Assembly: GCA_963844205.1 (NCBI GenBank)
Contig: CAWJNK010000001.1
Span: forward strand, 1,984,001 to 2,048,000
Direction of reading: 5' to 3'
DNA length: 64,000 nucleotides
DNA from: DASSUW01 sp963844205
GTDB lineage: Bacteria; Actinomycetota; Thermoleophilia; Solirubrobacterales; Solirubrobacteraceae
Below, one piece after another: positions 35,585-44,654 of this stretch (positions within the stretch are counted from its first letter, which is position 1; each line of letters begins with the position of its first letter). The position numbers and the translations under genes were made by a program. Below the pieces are notes generated by a model, which was given only the letters and a program-made list of their open reading frames with translations, did no database searches and was not told the origin of the DNA.

Positions 35585-36037
35585 TCGCAGCGTCGCGACC
35601 GCAAGAGCCGCCGCGCCCTCGCCTCGCCCCACGAAGCCCATCCCCTCGCCGGTGGTCGCCTTGACGTTGACCGACCCGAGGACGGCGGCGAGCGAGGCGA
35701 CGATCGCCTCGCGGTGCGGCGCGAGCTTCGGCCGCTCGAGCATCACGGTGGCGTCGACGTGCACGACCTCGTGGCCGGCCTCGCGCACGCGCGCGACGAC
35801 GTCGCGCAGCAGCTCCATCGAGTCCGCGTCCTTCCATGCCTCGTCGGTGTCCGGGAACAGCAGCCCGATGTCCCCGAGCCCGGCGGCGCCGAGCAGGGCG
35901 TCGGCGATCGCGTGGGCGAGGACGTCGGCGTCGGAATGGCCGGCCAGGCCAAGCTCGGACGGGATCTCGACGCCGCCGAGCACGAGCCGGCGGCCCGGCG
36001 CGAAGCGGTGCGAGTCGATCCCGATCCCGCTCCTCAC
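35582..36037 (-). CDS. ispF: 2-C-methyl-D-erythritol 2,4-cyclodiphosphate synthase
   Basis: Protein of 151 residues, standard length. Metal-binding DSHRF (D-x-H) at residues 8-10, GHSDADVLAHAI, and ATTGEGMGFVGRGEG near the C-terminus. Makes the cyclodiphosphate of the MEP isoprenoid pathway, two steps after IspD. Its GTG start overlaps the PHP gene stop by four bases (GTGA). Its own stop lies within repeat copy C. Confidence 0.95.
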   Translation of the reverse strand: MRSGIGIDSHRFAPGRRLVLGGVEIPSELGLAGHSDADVLAHAIADALLGAAGLGDIGLLFPDTDEAWKDADSMELLRDVVARVREAGHEVVHVDATVMLERPKLAPHREAIVASLAAVLGSVNVKATTGEGMGFVGRGEGAAALAVATLR

Positions 36038-36861
36038 CCGACCGGCTCCAGCCGCCGCTCCCGCCGCTCGAACACGGCGACCTCGCGCACGCCGACCCGC
36101 TCCAGCAGCTCCAGCGCCCGCTCGTACTCGAACCCGAGCTGCTCCGGGACATGGGCGTCGCTGGACAGCGCGATCGGGCAGCCGGCGTCGGCGAGCATCT
36201 CCAGGAAAGCCGCCGACGGGTACTGCTCGGCGACCGGCTTGCGCCAGCCGGCGGTCGACAGCTCGACCGCCACTCCGGTCTCCGCGAACGCTTCCACCGC
36301 GGGCTCGTAGTAGCGCCGCGGGTCGCCCTCGGGGACCGGCGCGGCCCGGCCCCAGACCTTCACGAGGTCCGGGTGGCCGATGATGTCGTACAGGCCCGAG
36401 CGCGCGGACTCGGCGACGGTCTCGAAGTAGCGCCGCCAGACCCGCTCCGCGGTCTCGCCCGAGCCCCAGATCGAGTAGTCCTCGGTGTCGAGCGACTGGT
36501 CGCGCAGGAAGTGGATCGAGCCGACGACGTAGTCCCAGTCGCGGCCGTCGAGCTGGGTCGCGATCCGGTCCTCGCGCCCCGGCACGAAGTCCATCTCGAT
36601 CCCGAGCCGCAGGTCGGTCTCCTCGCGCACGAACGCGCAGTAGGCGTCGAGGTCGTCGACGGCGTATTGGCGCCAGAACGGGTGGTCCCAGATCTCCAGG
36701 GCGGCGCTGAAGCGGTAGATGTGCTCGGAGACGCCGAGCTCCGCGATCCCGCGCTCCGACGCCGCCTCGCGGTAGCGCTCGGCGTTGGCGGCGGTGAAGG
36801 AGCGCTCGAAGGTGTGCTCGCGCTCGTCAGGGCGCAGGTGGACGTGGTAGTCGGTCAGCAA
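36034..36861 (-). CDS. PHP-domain phosphoesterase, histidinol-phosphatase-like
   Basis: Protein of 275 residues. TDYHVHLRPDE gives the first metal-binding HxH; GVSEHIYRF, GIEMDF, GSIHFL, DIIGHPDLVKV and ALSSDAHVPE follow in the order of HisK-type histidinol phosphatases. Three-metal hydrolase in the cytoplasm. It sits between ispD and ispF, overlapping both. Its TTG start overlaps the ispD end by 35 bp. A role in histidine synthesis is the family default, but no his gene is near. Confidence 0.85.
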   Translation of the reverse strand: MLTDYHVHLRPDEREHTFERSFTAANAERYREAASERGIAELGVSEHIYRFSAALEIWDHPFWRQYAVDDLDAYCAFVREETDLRLGIEMDFVPGREDRIATQLDGRDWDYVVGSIHFLRDQSLDTEDYSIWGSGETAERVWRRYFETVAESARSGLYDIIGHPDLVKVWGRAAPVPEGDPRRYYEPAVEAFAETGVAVELSTAGWRKPVAEQYPSAAFLEMLADAGCPIALSSDAHVPEQLGFEYERALELLERVGVREVAVFERRERRLEPVG

Positions 36862-37483
36862 GCAGGAGCTCGGCGATCCGCAGGTCGTGGGGCGTCGTGA
36901 CCTTGAGGTTGGCGGGCGTGGACTCTACGACGCGCACCGTGCCGCCCGTGCGCTCGACCAGCCACGCGTCGTCGGTCGCCTGCGCCAGCAGCTCGTCGCC
37001 GACGTCCAGCGCCCGCTCGAGCGCCGCCCGGCGGAACGCCTGGGGGGTCTGGATCGCCCACAGCCGGGAGCGGTCGAGCGTGCCGGTGACGAAGCGGTCC
37101 TCGCCGGCCTCCTTGACCGTGTCGGTGACCGGGGCGGCCGCCACCGCGCAGTCGGCGTCGGAGAGCGCGCCCAGCGTCGCAGCGAAGAGGTCGGGCGTCA
37201 CGAGCGGCCGCGCCGCGTCGTGCACCACGACGTCCCCGGGCGGCGCAGCCGCCAGCGCCGCCCGCACCGAGGCCGACCTCGTCGCGCCGCCCTCCACGAT
37301 CGTCACACCAGGCACGGATTCGTGCGGGGGCGCGGCGACGACGATCTCGTCGATCCCGGCGTCGCGCAGCGCGTCGAGCGACCACTCGAGCATCGGCCGC
37401 CCCGCCAGGGCGACGAACGCCTTGGGCCGTCCGGCTCCGAGGCGCTCGCCGCTACCGGCGGCCACGAGAAGCGCGACCGCCAT
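36827..37483 (-). CDS. ispD: 2-C-methyl-D-erythritol 4-phosphate cytidylyltransferase
   Basis: Protein of 218 residues. CTP-binding AAGSGERLGAGRPKAFVALAGRPMLEW, VVVHDAARPLVTPDL, and IQTPQAFRRAALERA. Third step of the MEP pathway. It starts 18 bp after carD, on the same strand, matching the carD-ispD-ispF order of other actinobacteria. Confidence 0.95.
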   Translation of the reverse strand: MAVALLVAAGSGERLGAGRPKAFVALAGRPMLEWSLDALRDAGIDEIVVAAPPHESVPGVTIVEGGATRSASVRAALAAAPPGDVVVHDAARPLVTPDLFAATLGALSDADCAVAAAPVTDTVKEAGEDRFVTGTLDRSRLWAIQTPQAFRRAALERALDVGDELLAQATDDAWLVERTGGTVRVVESTPANLKVTTPHDLRIAELLLADRLPRPPAP

Positions 37484-37501
37484 GTCCGAGTCGCGGACCG
37501 C

Positions 37502-38074
37502 CTACGAGGCGGCCGCCAGCTGCTTTTCCGAGCGCTGGAGCAGGTCGTCGAGGTAGGCCTCCGCCTCGTCCTCGGACTTCTCCAGGGCGTACATCATCTC
37601 GGAAGCCAGGATCTTCTTGGCCCGCGTGTACATCTGCTTCTCGCCGGTCGACAGGCCCTTGTCCTGCTCGCGCACGGCGAGGTTGCGAACGACCTCGGCC
37701 AGCTCGTAGATGTCGCCGGTCTTGATCTTGTCGCGGTTGTGCTTGAAGCGCCGGTTCCAGTTCTTCGGCATCTCCGACACGTCGTCGGAGAGCACGGAGA
37801 GCACCTTCTTGACGGTGTCCTCGTCGATGACCCGGCGGAGGCCGGCCTTGCCGGCGTTCTCACACGGGACCATCACGGTCATGTCGTTATGGAGGATCTT
37901 GATCGTGAGGTACTGCCGCACCTCGCCGAGGATCTCCTTCTCCTCCTTCTTGATGACCTGCCCGGCCCCATGATGGGGATAGACGACGTTGTCACCAACC
38001 TGGAAGTCGATGCACTCGGCCTCGCGGGTGATGTCCAGGTCCTCGATCTGCTCGGTCGCTGTCTCGGTAGGGAT
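37502..38074 (-). CDS. carD: CarD/CdnL transcription regulator with an apparent AUC start
   Basis: The full reading frame gives 190 residues beginning (M)PTETATEQIEDLDITREAE, then the RNA polymerase-interacting domain CIDFQVGDNVVYPHHGAGQV and a helical DNA-binding C-terminus with EMPKNWNRRFKHN. No ATG, GTG or TTG is in frame upstream of residue 52; a GTG there would delete the essential N-terminal domain. AUC at 38074 lies 6 nt after a perfect AGGAGG, and a TGA closes the frame just upstream. CarD stabilises open complexes at promoters and is essential in mycobacteria. Same strand as ispD and disA. Confidence 0.9.
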   Translation of the reverse strand: MPTETATEQIEDLDITREAECIDFQVGDNVVYPHHGAGQVIKKEEKEILGEVRQYLTIKILHNDMTVMVPCENAGKAGLRRVIDEDTVKKVLSVLSDDVSEMPKNWNRRFKHNRDKIKTGDIYELAEVVRNLAVREQDKGLSTGEKQMYTRAKKILASEMMYALEKSEDEAEAYLDDLLQRSEKQLAAAS

Positions 38075-38086
38075 AGTGGTCCTCCT
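38072..38086 (-). promoter_or_regulatory. AGGAGG ribosome binding site and AUC start of carD
   Basis: AGGAGG is at 38086-38081, spacer ACCACT, then ATC at 38074-38072 leading into the carD frame. An out-of-frame ATG at 38090 opens a short ORF through the site. A G-to-C error at the third base of the start would mimic this. Confidence 0.7.
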
Positions 38087-38114
38087 TCATCGGTCGGGGC
38101 TCTCCCGGGGGGTC

Positions 38115-38135
38115 CCCGGGGGGTGTCCCCCCGGG
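38115..38135 (-). terminator. Strong GC hairpin between disA and carD
   Basis: CCCGGGGGG and CCCCCCGGG pair perfectly around TGT, right after the disA stop. A further CCCGGGGGG block at 38104 could pair alternatively. No U-tract follows, so it may act as a leader structure of carD rather than a terminator. Confidence 0.5.
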
Positions 38136-38137
38136 TG

Positions 38138-39253
38138 TTATGTCTGCAGGTAGCGGTCCACGAGGTTGATCTCCTGTAGGCGGCGAAGGCCCTCGCGGAT
38201 GTCCTTCGCCCGGATCTCTCCGACGCCGTCGACCGACTCCAGCTCGGGGTCGGTCGCGGCAAGGATCTCGTCCAGCCCGCGGAACTCGCGGACGATGTTC
38301 TGCACCACCAGCTTCGGGAGCCGGGGGATGCGGCCCAGGATGCGGTAGCCGCGGGGCGAGACGGGATAGTCGAGCGTGTTGACCTTGCGGTCGTAGCCGA
38401 GCAGCTCTGCCAGCCGCCCGAAGTCGAGCAGGTCCTGGTGTGCGAGCCGCGCGATGCCGTCGAGCGCGATGGCGAACGCGTCGTCGCGGGGCTCGGCCAG
38501 GTAGTCGTGCAGCAGCGCCGCCTTGTCGCCGGCCACACCGACCATGGTCTCCTCGAGCTGCATCTCGATCAGCCGGCCCTCGGAGCCCAGCTCGACGATG
38601 TAGCGCTCGATCTCCACCGCCATGCGGGTCACCAGCTCAGCGCGCTGGAGGACCGTCAGGACGTCGTGAAGCGTGACCCCGCCCTCGAACTCGAGCGCAG
38701 TGAGGCGGGTCGACACCTGGTCCAGGCGCGAGCGGTACTTGTCGAGGGTCGCGAGCGCCTGGTTGGCCTTGGCCAGGACCGCGGGGATCTCCTCGAGGAT
38801 GTACTTCGCGCCGTCGACGTAGAGCGACACGACGTCGCGACGCTGGGAGACGGCGATCACCAGCGCGTCGGTCTGCTTGGACACGCGCTCGGCGGTGCGG
38901 TGCCGCGTGCCGGTCTCCGACGACAAGATCGTCGGGTCCGGCATCAGCTGGACGTTGCACCAGGCGATCTTGGTCGCGCTGCCGTTGAGCGCGATCGCGC
39001 CGTCCATCTTCGCGAGCTGATACATCATCGCCGGCGAGTAGTCGATGTCGAGCTTGATGCCGCCGGAGAACAGGAACGCGAGCTCGTCCGGATCGCCGAT
39101 GACGATCAGGCCGCCGGTCCGCGCGTGGACGATGTTGTCGATCCCCTCGCGCACGGCAGTTCCCGGGGCGACCATCTCGAGGGCCTTGACGAGCCGGGGC
39201 TCCTGCCGCGCTTCGAGCTCAGCGAGCTCCTCCCCAGATCGCGGCGTCATCAC
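38138..39253 (-). CDS. disA: DNA integrity scanning protein DisA (diadenylate cyclase)
   Basis: Protein of 371 residues. DAC domain with KMDGAIAL (DGA) and SETGTRHRTAER (RHR), central helical part, and a C-terminal helix-hairpin-helix DNA-binding region (LESVDGVGEIRAKDIREGL). It makes c-di-AMP from two ATP and senses branched DNA. Normal length. The GTG at 39253 or ATG at 39250 is the start; both lie within TTAGGAGGTGATG. A TAGAAT box directly upstream suggests a possibly leaderless transcript. Follows radA on the same strand. Confidence 0.95.
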   Translation of the reverse strand: MMTPRSGEELAELEARQEPRLVKALEMVAPGTAVREGIDNIVHARTGGLIVIGDPDELAFLFSGGIKLDIDYSPAMMYQLAKMDGAIALNGSATKIAWCNVQLMPDPTILSSETGTRHRTAERVSKQTDALVIAVSQRRDVVSLYVDGAKYILEEIPAVLAKANQALATLDKYRSRLDQVSTRLTALEFEGGVTLHDVLTVLQRAELVTRMAVEIERYIVELGSEGRLIEMQLEETMVGVAGDKAALLHDYLAEPRDDAFAIALDGIARLAHQDLLDFGRLAELLGYDRKVNTLDYPVSPRGYRILGRIPRLPKLVVQNIVREFRGLDEILAATDPELESVDGVGEIRAKDIREGLRRLQEINLVDRYLQT

Positions 39254-39259
39254 CTCCTA

Positions 39260-39265
39260 ATTCTA
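39260..39265 (-). promoter_or_regulatory. -10 box of disA
   Basis: TAGAAT on the minus strand, seven bases before the GTG start of disA. A transcript starting at the usual distance would begin at or next to that GTG. A weak -35 (TTTATC) lies about 18 bp upstream. The region 39254-39439 has no gene. Confidence 0.45.
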
Positions 39266-39401
39266 GCAGTTGCTTTAACCGGCGATAAAGCCCGTCAGAG
39301 CGGGAACTGTATCGGTTCAGTAGTGGTAGCCGCACGCCGTCGAGAGAGCTACGACTGGGCCGCCCGGCGAGGCTGGGTGCCCGAGTAGCGGCGGTGGTAT
39401 C

Positions 39402-39434
39402 CGGGGCGGCGATCCTCCAGGGACCGCCGCCCCG
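39402..39434 (-). terminator. Hairpin after radA
   Basis: CGGGGCGGCG and CGCCGCCCCG form a perfect 10-bp stem with a 13-nt loop, 5 bp past the radA stop. It lacks a U-tract, so termination may be weak or need other factors. Confidence 0.55.
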
Positions 39435-39439
39435 AATCT

Positions 39440-40804
39440 TCATGCCGCCCGCGCGCGCGGCTGCGTCGGGAGCGCCGCGCGGAGCGCGGCCCGGATCGTC
39501 GCGGCCTCCGTCGCGCCGCTCTCGGGCGGGCCGATGACCGGCGCGAGGCCGAACTTGGCGGCTTCGGCGAGCCTGCGGTCGGGGTGGCCGACCGAGCGCA
39601 GCTCGCCGGTCAGCCCGACCTCGCCGAAGCAGGCCACGGGCCGTTGGCCGTCGCCGAGCGGCGCGCCGCGCTGCGCGCTCGCGACGGCGAGCGCGACCGC
39701 GAGGTCGGCTCCCGGCTCGTCGATCCGCACGCCGCCGGCGACGTTGACGAACACGTCGGCCGACCCGACGCCCACCCCGGCGTGGCGGCCGAGCACCGCG
39801 AGCACGAGCGCGAGGCGATTGCGGTCGATCCCGTTCGCGATCCGCCGCGGCGGCACGAGCTCGGACGGTGAGACGAGCGCCTGCACCTCGACGAGGAGCG
39901 GCCGCGAGCCCTCCATCGCCGCCAGCACGGCGCTGCCCGGCGCCTTCGTCGCCTCGCCGACGAAGCGCGCCGAGGCGTCCGCCACCTCGACCAGCCCGCC
40001 GTGGCGCATCTCGAACACGCCGACGTCGTTGGTCGAGCCGAAGCGGTTCTTGAGCGCCCGCAGGGTCCGGTAGGTCCGCTCGCGCTCGCCCTCGAACTGC
40101 AGCACGCAGTCCACCAGGTGCTCGAGCACCCGCGGGCCGGCCAGCGAGCCCTCCTTGGTCACGTGTCCCACGAGCAGCACGGCGATGCCGCGCGCCTTGG
40201 CGAGCCGCGTGATGCGGTCGGCGACCTCGCGCACCTGCCCGACCGAGCCGGCCGCGCCGGTGAGATCGGCCGCATGGAGCGTCTGCACCGAGTCGACCAC
40301 GCAGACCTCCGGCCGCTCCGCGTCGAGCGTCGCGAGCACGGTGTCGAGGTCGGTCTCCGCCAGGACCGGGACGTCGAGCGCGCCGCCGGGCAGCCGCTCG
40401 GCCCGCAGGCGGATCTGCGCGGCCGACTCCTCGCCGGACACGTACAGCGTCCGCCGGCCGGCGGCCTGGAGGTTGCCGAGCGCCATCGAGGTCAGCGTCG
40501 ACTTCCCGATCCCCGGCGAGCCGCCGATGAGCACCAGCGAGCCCGGCACGAGACCGCCGCCGAGTATCCGGTCCAGCTCCCCGATGCCCGTCTTCAGCCG
40601 GGCGTGCCGCGGCGCCTGCACCTCCGCGAGCCGCACGGGCTTGACCGCCCGCCCGCCGCCGCCGCCGCGACCACCACCCTTCGCGCGCGCCCGAGCCTCC
40701 TCGGCCAGCGTGTTCCACGCGCCGCAGCCCGGGCACTGCCCGTGCCACTTGGCGGACTCGGTGCCGCAGGCAGAGCAGACGAAGACGGAGGTCGGGCGCG
40801 CCAT
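39440..40804 (-). CDS. radA: DNA repair protein RadA/Sms
   Basis: Protein of 454 residues with an N-terminal four-cysteine zinc finger (CSACGTESAKWHGQCPGC), RecA-like core with Walker A GGSPGIGKST, KNRFGSTNDVGVFEM (RadA KNRFG motif) and a C-terminal Lon-protease-like domain (SPSELVPPRRIANGIDRNRL..). DNA-dependent ATPase that promotes branch migration in recombination. A gap of 186 bp precedes disA downstream. Confidence 0.95.
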   Translation of the reverse strand: MARPTSVFVCSACGTESAKWHGQCPGCGAWNTLAEEARARAKGGGRGGGGGRAVKPVRLAEVQAPRHARLKTGIGELDRILGGGLVPGSLVLIGGSPGIGKSTLTSMALGNLQAAGRRTLYVSGEESAAQIRLRAERLPGGALDVPVLAETDLDTVLATLDAERPEVCVVDSVQTLHAADLTGAAGSVGQVREVADRITRLAKARGIAVLLVGHVTKEGSLAGPRVLEHLVDCVLQFEGERERTYRTLRALKNRFGSTNDVGVFEMRHGGLVEVADASARFVGEATKAPGSAVLAAMEGSRPLLVEVQALVSPSELVPPRRIANGIDRNRLALVLAVLGRHAGVGVGSADVFVNVAGGVRIDEPGADLAVALAVASAQRGAPLGDGQRPVACFGEVGLTGELRSVGHPDRRLAEAAKFGLAPVIGPPESGATEAATIRAALRAALPTQPRARAA

Positions 40805-40856
40805 GGTCCGAGGACACTAGGCGCGGCGGCGGACGATTCGCCCCCGTGCGGCCGGC

Positions 40857-40898
40857 GAGCCCGCCCCCTCAATGCCGCAGTTGACTTTCGGCGGGCTC
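40857..40898. repeat. Single-arm copy D of the dispersed repeat, within a hairpin
   Basis: CCCTCAATGCCGCAGTTGAC at 40866-40885 equals the terminal arm of the family (reverse complement CAACTGCGGCATTGAGGG). It is flanked by GAGCCCGCC and GGCGGGCTC, a perfect 9-bp stem. It encodes the last residues (ESQLRH) and the stop codon of the SARP gene. Confidence 0.65.
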
Positions 40899-43800
40899 GA
40901 GCGCTCGGGCGCGGCGGGCGACGACCGGCATCCCGAGCTCGTCGGCCGTGGCCACGGCGTCGGCCAGCAGCTCGCGCGCGCGGCCCTTGTCGCCCTCCCG
41001 GCGGCGGGTGAGCAGCATCTCGGCGTAGGCGAGCTGGGTGCGGGCGACCCACGGGCGCGCGCCCATCCGCTCGTGCATCGCCAGCGCGCCGATGAAGTGC
41101 CCCTCGGCGAGCTCCCACGTGCGCATCGCCGCCGCCAGGATGCCGAGCAGTCGCGAGGCCGACCCGTTGCAGGTCGCGGCCCGGCCGACCACGACGTTGC
41201 GCCCCGCATACGGCTCGAGCAGCGAGTACAGCGGCTCGGCGCGCGCGCTGTCGCCCAGCGCGCCGCACACCTCGGCGAGCAGCGTCACGCCGATCAGCCA
41301 GTTCGCGTCGCGCGGGAGGTCGGCGAGGTCGGCGAGCGCGTCGAACTCGGCGCGCGCCTCCTCCTCGCGCCCCAGCTCGACGAGCAGCAGCGCCAGCGCC
41401 GCGCGCCACGCCACGAGCCGCGGATAGAGCTCGACGAACCGCCGCACCGACGCCTCGACCTCATCGAGCCGCCCCTGCTCGCGCCGGATGTTGAAGATCG
41501 CCTGCGCGTACGCGTTGACGGCGTTCTCGGCCTGCCCGTGGCGCCCGATCTCGCGCGTCTCCTCGGCCAGGAGCTCGGCCTCGTCGAACCGCCCGGACAT
41601 CTGCGCGCGCGTGCAGCGCAGGAGCGACGTCCACCAGCGCCAAAGCGGCCGCTGGAGCGCCTCGGCGAGCTTGGACGCGGCGGCGATCTGGACGTCCGCG
41701 CCCTGCACATCACCGAGCTCGAGCAGGTCCACGACCGTCCACCCGGCGCCCTCGAGCTCGAGCTCGGGGTCGCCGGTCTCCTCGGCGACCCGGCGCAGCT
41801 CGGCGGCGACCTCGAGCCGCTCGTCGACCGTCTCCGGCCGCCACAGGGCGTAGTGGCGGGCATCCAGGCACGCGGCCAGCGTCCGCAGGTCGCCGAGCCG
41901 GCGGGCGAGCTCCACCGCCTGCTCGGACAGCGCCAGCCGGCGCTCCGGCTCGCCGGAGTAGTAGAGCTCGAGCGCGATCCGCGCCATCAGCCGCGCGCGC
42001 AGCGTGCTGTCTTCGTCGCCCAGCGCCGCCAGGGCCTCCTCGAGCAGCGAGAGCCGGTCGTCGTCCACGCGGCCGAGCACCGACCACTGGCCGGCGAAGC
42101 CGAGCGCCGCGCGGCCGAGCAGCGCCGCATCGCCCAGCGAGCGCGCGACGAGCACAGCGTCCTGGAACGTGGCCCGCGCCTCGTGCTCCAACCCCGCATG
42201 GTCCTCCGACGCGCCCTGCGCGAGCAGTAGCTCGGCGCGGGCCGGGTCGTCGCGCCCGCCGACCAGGTCGCGCGTGCGCAGCGCAGCGCGGTAGTGGGTC
42301 GCCGCCTCCTCCCACGCCAGCAGTCGGTCGGCGCGGCGCGCGGCGGCCAGGGCGTAGTCGATCGCTCGCTCGGGCTGCTCCACCGGCGCCGCCTGGGCGA
42401 AGTGGTGGGCGAGCTGGGGCAGGTGCGGGTCGAGATCCGCGCCACGCAGCTGGGCGATCGCCTCCCCCACGCGGCCGTGCAGCCGCGCCCGCCGGAGCTG
42501 GGAGAGCCCGTCGTACAGCGTCGCCCGCACCAGCGCGTGCGTGAACGCGTACCGGCCGACTCGCCCGGCCTCGCGCAGCACCCGCGCCTCGACGCCCTCC
42601 TCGAGCGCCGCGATCAGCGCGTCGTCGTCGAGCGGGGCGACCGCCTCAAGCACGTCGTAGTCGAACTCCCGGCCGATCACCGCGGCGACCTGGAGCGCCT
42701 GGCGCGACTGCGCGTCGAGCCGGCGCAGGCGGCGGGCCGTGACCTCGCGGACCCCGTCAGGAACCCCGACTTCGGTGAGCGAGACGTCCGCGCGCAGGTC
42801 GCGCTCGCTCTCGCGCAGGTGCCGGACGACCTCCTCGATGAAGAACGGGTTGCCCTCGGTCTCGCCGTGCAGCGCATGCACGAACGCCGGCTCGGCGCTC
42901 GGCACGCCGAGCGCGACGACCAGCTCGGCCACCTCGGGCTCGGCCAGCCCGCCGAGGTCCAGCCGCCGGAGGAGCCCCTCGCGGCGGACGTCGCCGACGA
43001 GCTCGAGCAGCGGATGGCCCGGCTCGAGCTCCGCCTCGCGGTAGGTGCCGAGCAGGAGCGCGCGGCGCGGCTGCGGCGAGCGGACCAGGTGCCGCAGGAG
43101 CTGGAGCGTGGGGCGGTCGGCCCAGTGCAGGTCGTCGAAGATGAGCACCAGCGGTGACTGGGCGCCGGCTTCGCCGAGCAGCGCCGCGACGGCGTCGAAG
43201 AACCGCCCGCGCCGAGCGTCGGGGTCGCCGGCCGCGGTGTCGTCGCTCGGCGCCGGACCGAACTCGCCGAACAGGATCCCCAGCTCGGCGGCGCGCACGC
43301 CGAGGCGCTCGCGCAGCGGCTCGAGCGACGCGCCGGAGGACCACCCGCGCACCATCTCCACCACCGGCTGGTACGGCGCCAGCGCCTCCTCGTCGTAGCG
43401 GCCGTAGAGCACGAGCGCGCCGTCGTCGACCGCGCGGCGCGCGAGCTCGGCTGCGAGCCGCGTCTTGCCGATGCCGGCGTCGCCCGCCAGCAGCACGAGC
43501 TGGCGCGTGCCCGCGACGGCGTCGCCCCAGTACTCCTCGAGCACGTCGAGCTCCCGCGCCCGGCCGACCAGCGCGTGGCGGTCCAGCACGGCGGCGAGCG
43601 GCGCGGGCCAGCCGACCACAGGGACCGGCTCCGGGACCGGCACGGACGCCGCCGCCGGCGCCTCGCCGTGCAGCAGGCGCTCGTGCACGGCCATGGCGGC
43701 GGCGCCCGGCGTGGTGCCGAGCTCGTCGCGCAGGAGGATGCGCAGCTCCTCGAACGCCCGCAGCGCCTCGGCGGGGTTGCCGGCCGCCTCGTGGACCTCC

Positions 43801-44402
43801 ATCAGCAGCCGGTGGGCGGACTCGCGGAACGGCGCCGCGGCGATCGCGGCGCGGGCCGCCTGCTCGGCCGTCCCGAGCTCGCGGCCGCCCTGGCGCATGC
43901 CCGCCTCGGTGAGCACCTCGAGCGCGCGCACGCGGACGGTCTCCAGCTCGCGCCGCGCCTCGTTCACCCACGGGCCCTCGCAGTCGGGCAGGAAGGTCTG
44001 GAGGTCGACGGTCAGCACGGCGCGCGCCGCGGCGGAGGCCCGGTGCCAGTCGCCGGCGTCGATCGCCGTCTCGGCGGCCGTGGTCGCGGCGGCCGCCCGC
44101 TCGGCGTCCACCTCGATCGCGTCGGGCGGCGCGAGCCGCAGCTCCGAGCGGCCGACGAGCGCGCCGTCGCCGAGGGCCCGCCGGAGCTTGGAGAGCAGCG
44201 CCGAGAGCGCGGTGTCGGCCGCCGCGGGCGGCTTCTCCGGCCACAGCAGGTCGATCAGCTCGCCGCGGCCGCAGTCGCGGTCGCGGTTGAGCACGAGGTA
44301 TGCGAAGAGGAGGCGCCCCTGGCGCCCCGGCAGCTCCGCGACGCGGGATTGCCCTCCGACGTCCAGCCCCATCGGCCCGCATAGCCGAATCGTCCACGCC
44401 AT
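40869..44402 (-). CDS. SARP-type regulator: winged helix, BTAD, AAA ATPase, TPR repeats
   Basis: Protein of about 1177 residues. The N-terminal winged-helix domain (LCGPMGLDVGG, GRLLFAYLVLNRDRDCGRGELIDLLW) is about 1-100, BTAD about 105-255, AAA_16 ATPase about 285-480 with Walker A GDAGIGKTRLA and LVLIFDDLHWAD, then a long helical TPR-like region to the end. No LuxR C-terminal HTH is present. Such proteins activate secondary-metabolite or other gene clusters after ATP-dependent assembly. Target unknown. ATG at 44402 preferred over a GTG 12 bp upstream. Ends inside repeat D. Confidence 0.9.
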   Translation of the reverse strand: MAWTIRLCGPMGLDVGGQSRVAELPGRQGRLLFAYLVLNRDRDCGRGELIDLLWPEKPPAAADTALSALLSKLRRALGDGALVGRSELRLAPPDAIEVDAERAAAATTAAETAIDAGDWHRASAAARAVLTVDLQTFLPDCEGPWVNEARRELETVRVRALEVLTEAGMRQGGRELGTAEQAARAAIAAAPFRESAHRLLMEVHEAAGNPAEALRAFEELRILLRDELGTTPGAAAMAVHERLLHGEAPAAASVPVPEPVPVVGWPAPLAAVLDRHALVGRARELDVLEEYWGDAVAGTRQLVLLAGDAGIGKTRLAAELARRAVDDGALVLYGRYDEEALAPYQPVVEMVRGWSSGASLEPLRERLGVRAAELGILFGEFGPAPSDDTAAGDPDARRGRFFDAVAALLGEAGAQSPLVLIFDDLHWADRPTLQLLRHLVRSPQPRRALLLGTYREAELEPGHPLLELVGDVRREGLLRRLDLGGLAEPEVAELVVALGVPSAEPAFVHALHGETEGNPFFIEEVVRHLRESERDLRADVSLTEVGVPDGVREVTARRLRRLDAQSRQALQVAAVIGREFDYDVLEAVAPLDDDALIAALEEGVEARVLREAGRVGRYAFTHALVRATLYDGLSQLRRARLHGRVGEAIAQLRGADLDPHLPQLAHHFAQAAPVEQPERAIDYALAAARRADRLLAWEEAATHYRAALRTRDLVGGRDDPARAELLLAQGASEDHAGLEHEARATFQDAVLVARSLGDAALLGRAALGFAGQWSVLGRVDDDRLSLLEEALAALGDEDSTLRARLMARIALELYYSGEPERRLALSEQAVELARRLGDLRTLAACLDARHYALWRPETVDERLEVAAELRRVAEETGDPELELEGAGWTVVDLLELGDVQGADVQIAAASKLAEALQRPLWRWWTSLLRCTRAQMSGRFDEAELLAEETREIGRHGQAENAVNAYAQAIFNIRREQGRLDEVEASVRRFVELYPRLVAWRAALALLLVELGREEEARAEFDALADLADLPRDANWLIGVTLLAEVCGALGDSARAEPLYSLLEPYAGRNVVVGRAATCNGSASRLLGILAAAMRTWELAEGHFIGALAMHERMGARPWVARTQLAYAEMLLTRRREGDKGRARELLADAVATADELGMPVVARRARALEPAESQLRH

Positions 44403-44654
44403 GTGTTGACCCACTCAACGCGCACGCTATCGGGCCGCCAAGGTTTCTCCAAGGTTTCGCCAACCGGCGTTGCGCATGATTCTGGCCGTGGCGACGGTAA
44501 GCGATCCGTCGCCGCGGACTGCGACAAGGACGTTGCGATACATAGGCGGGACGCACGTCCCGCAATCCCCTCCGCAGGGATCGCCTGACCCACGATCCCC
44601 GGCTTGGCGCCGCCCCACCCTCACCCCCGGGCGGCGTCGCACGGCGGACGCCGT

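Noticed and set aside
44415..44650. Small ORFs in the gap before the PLP gene
   Set aside because: Low-complexity frames without ribosome binding sites or similarity to known folds.
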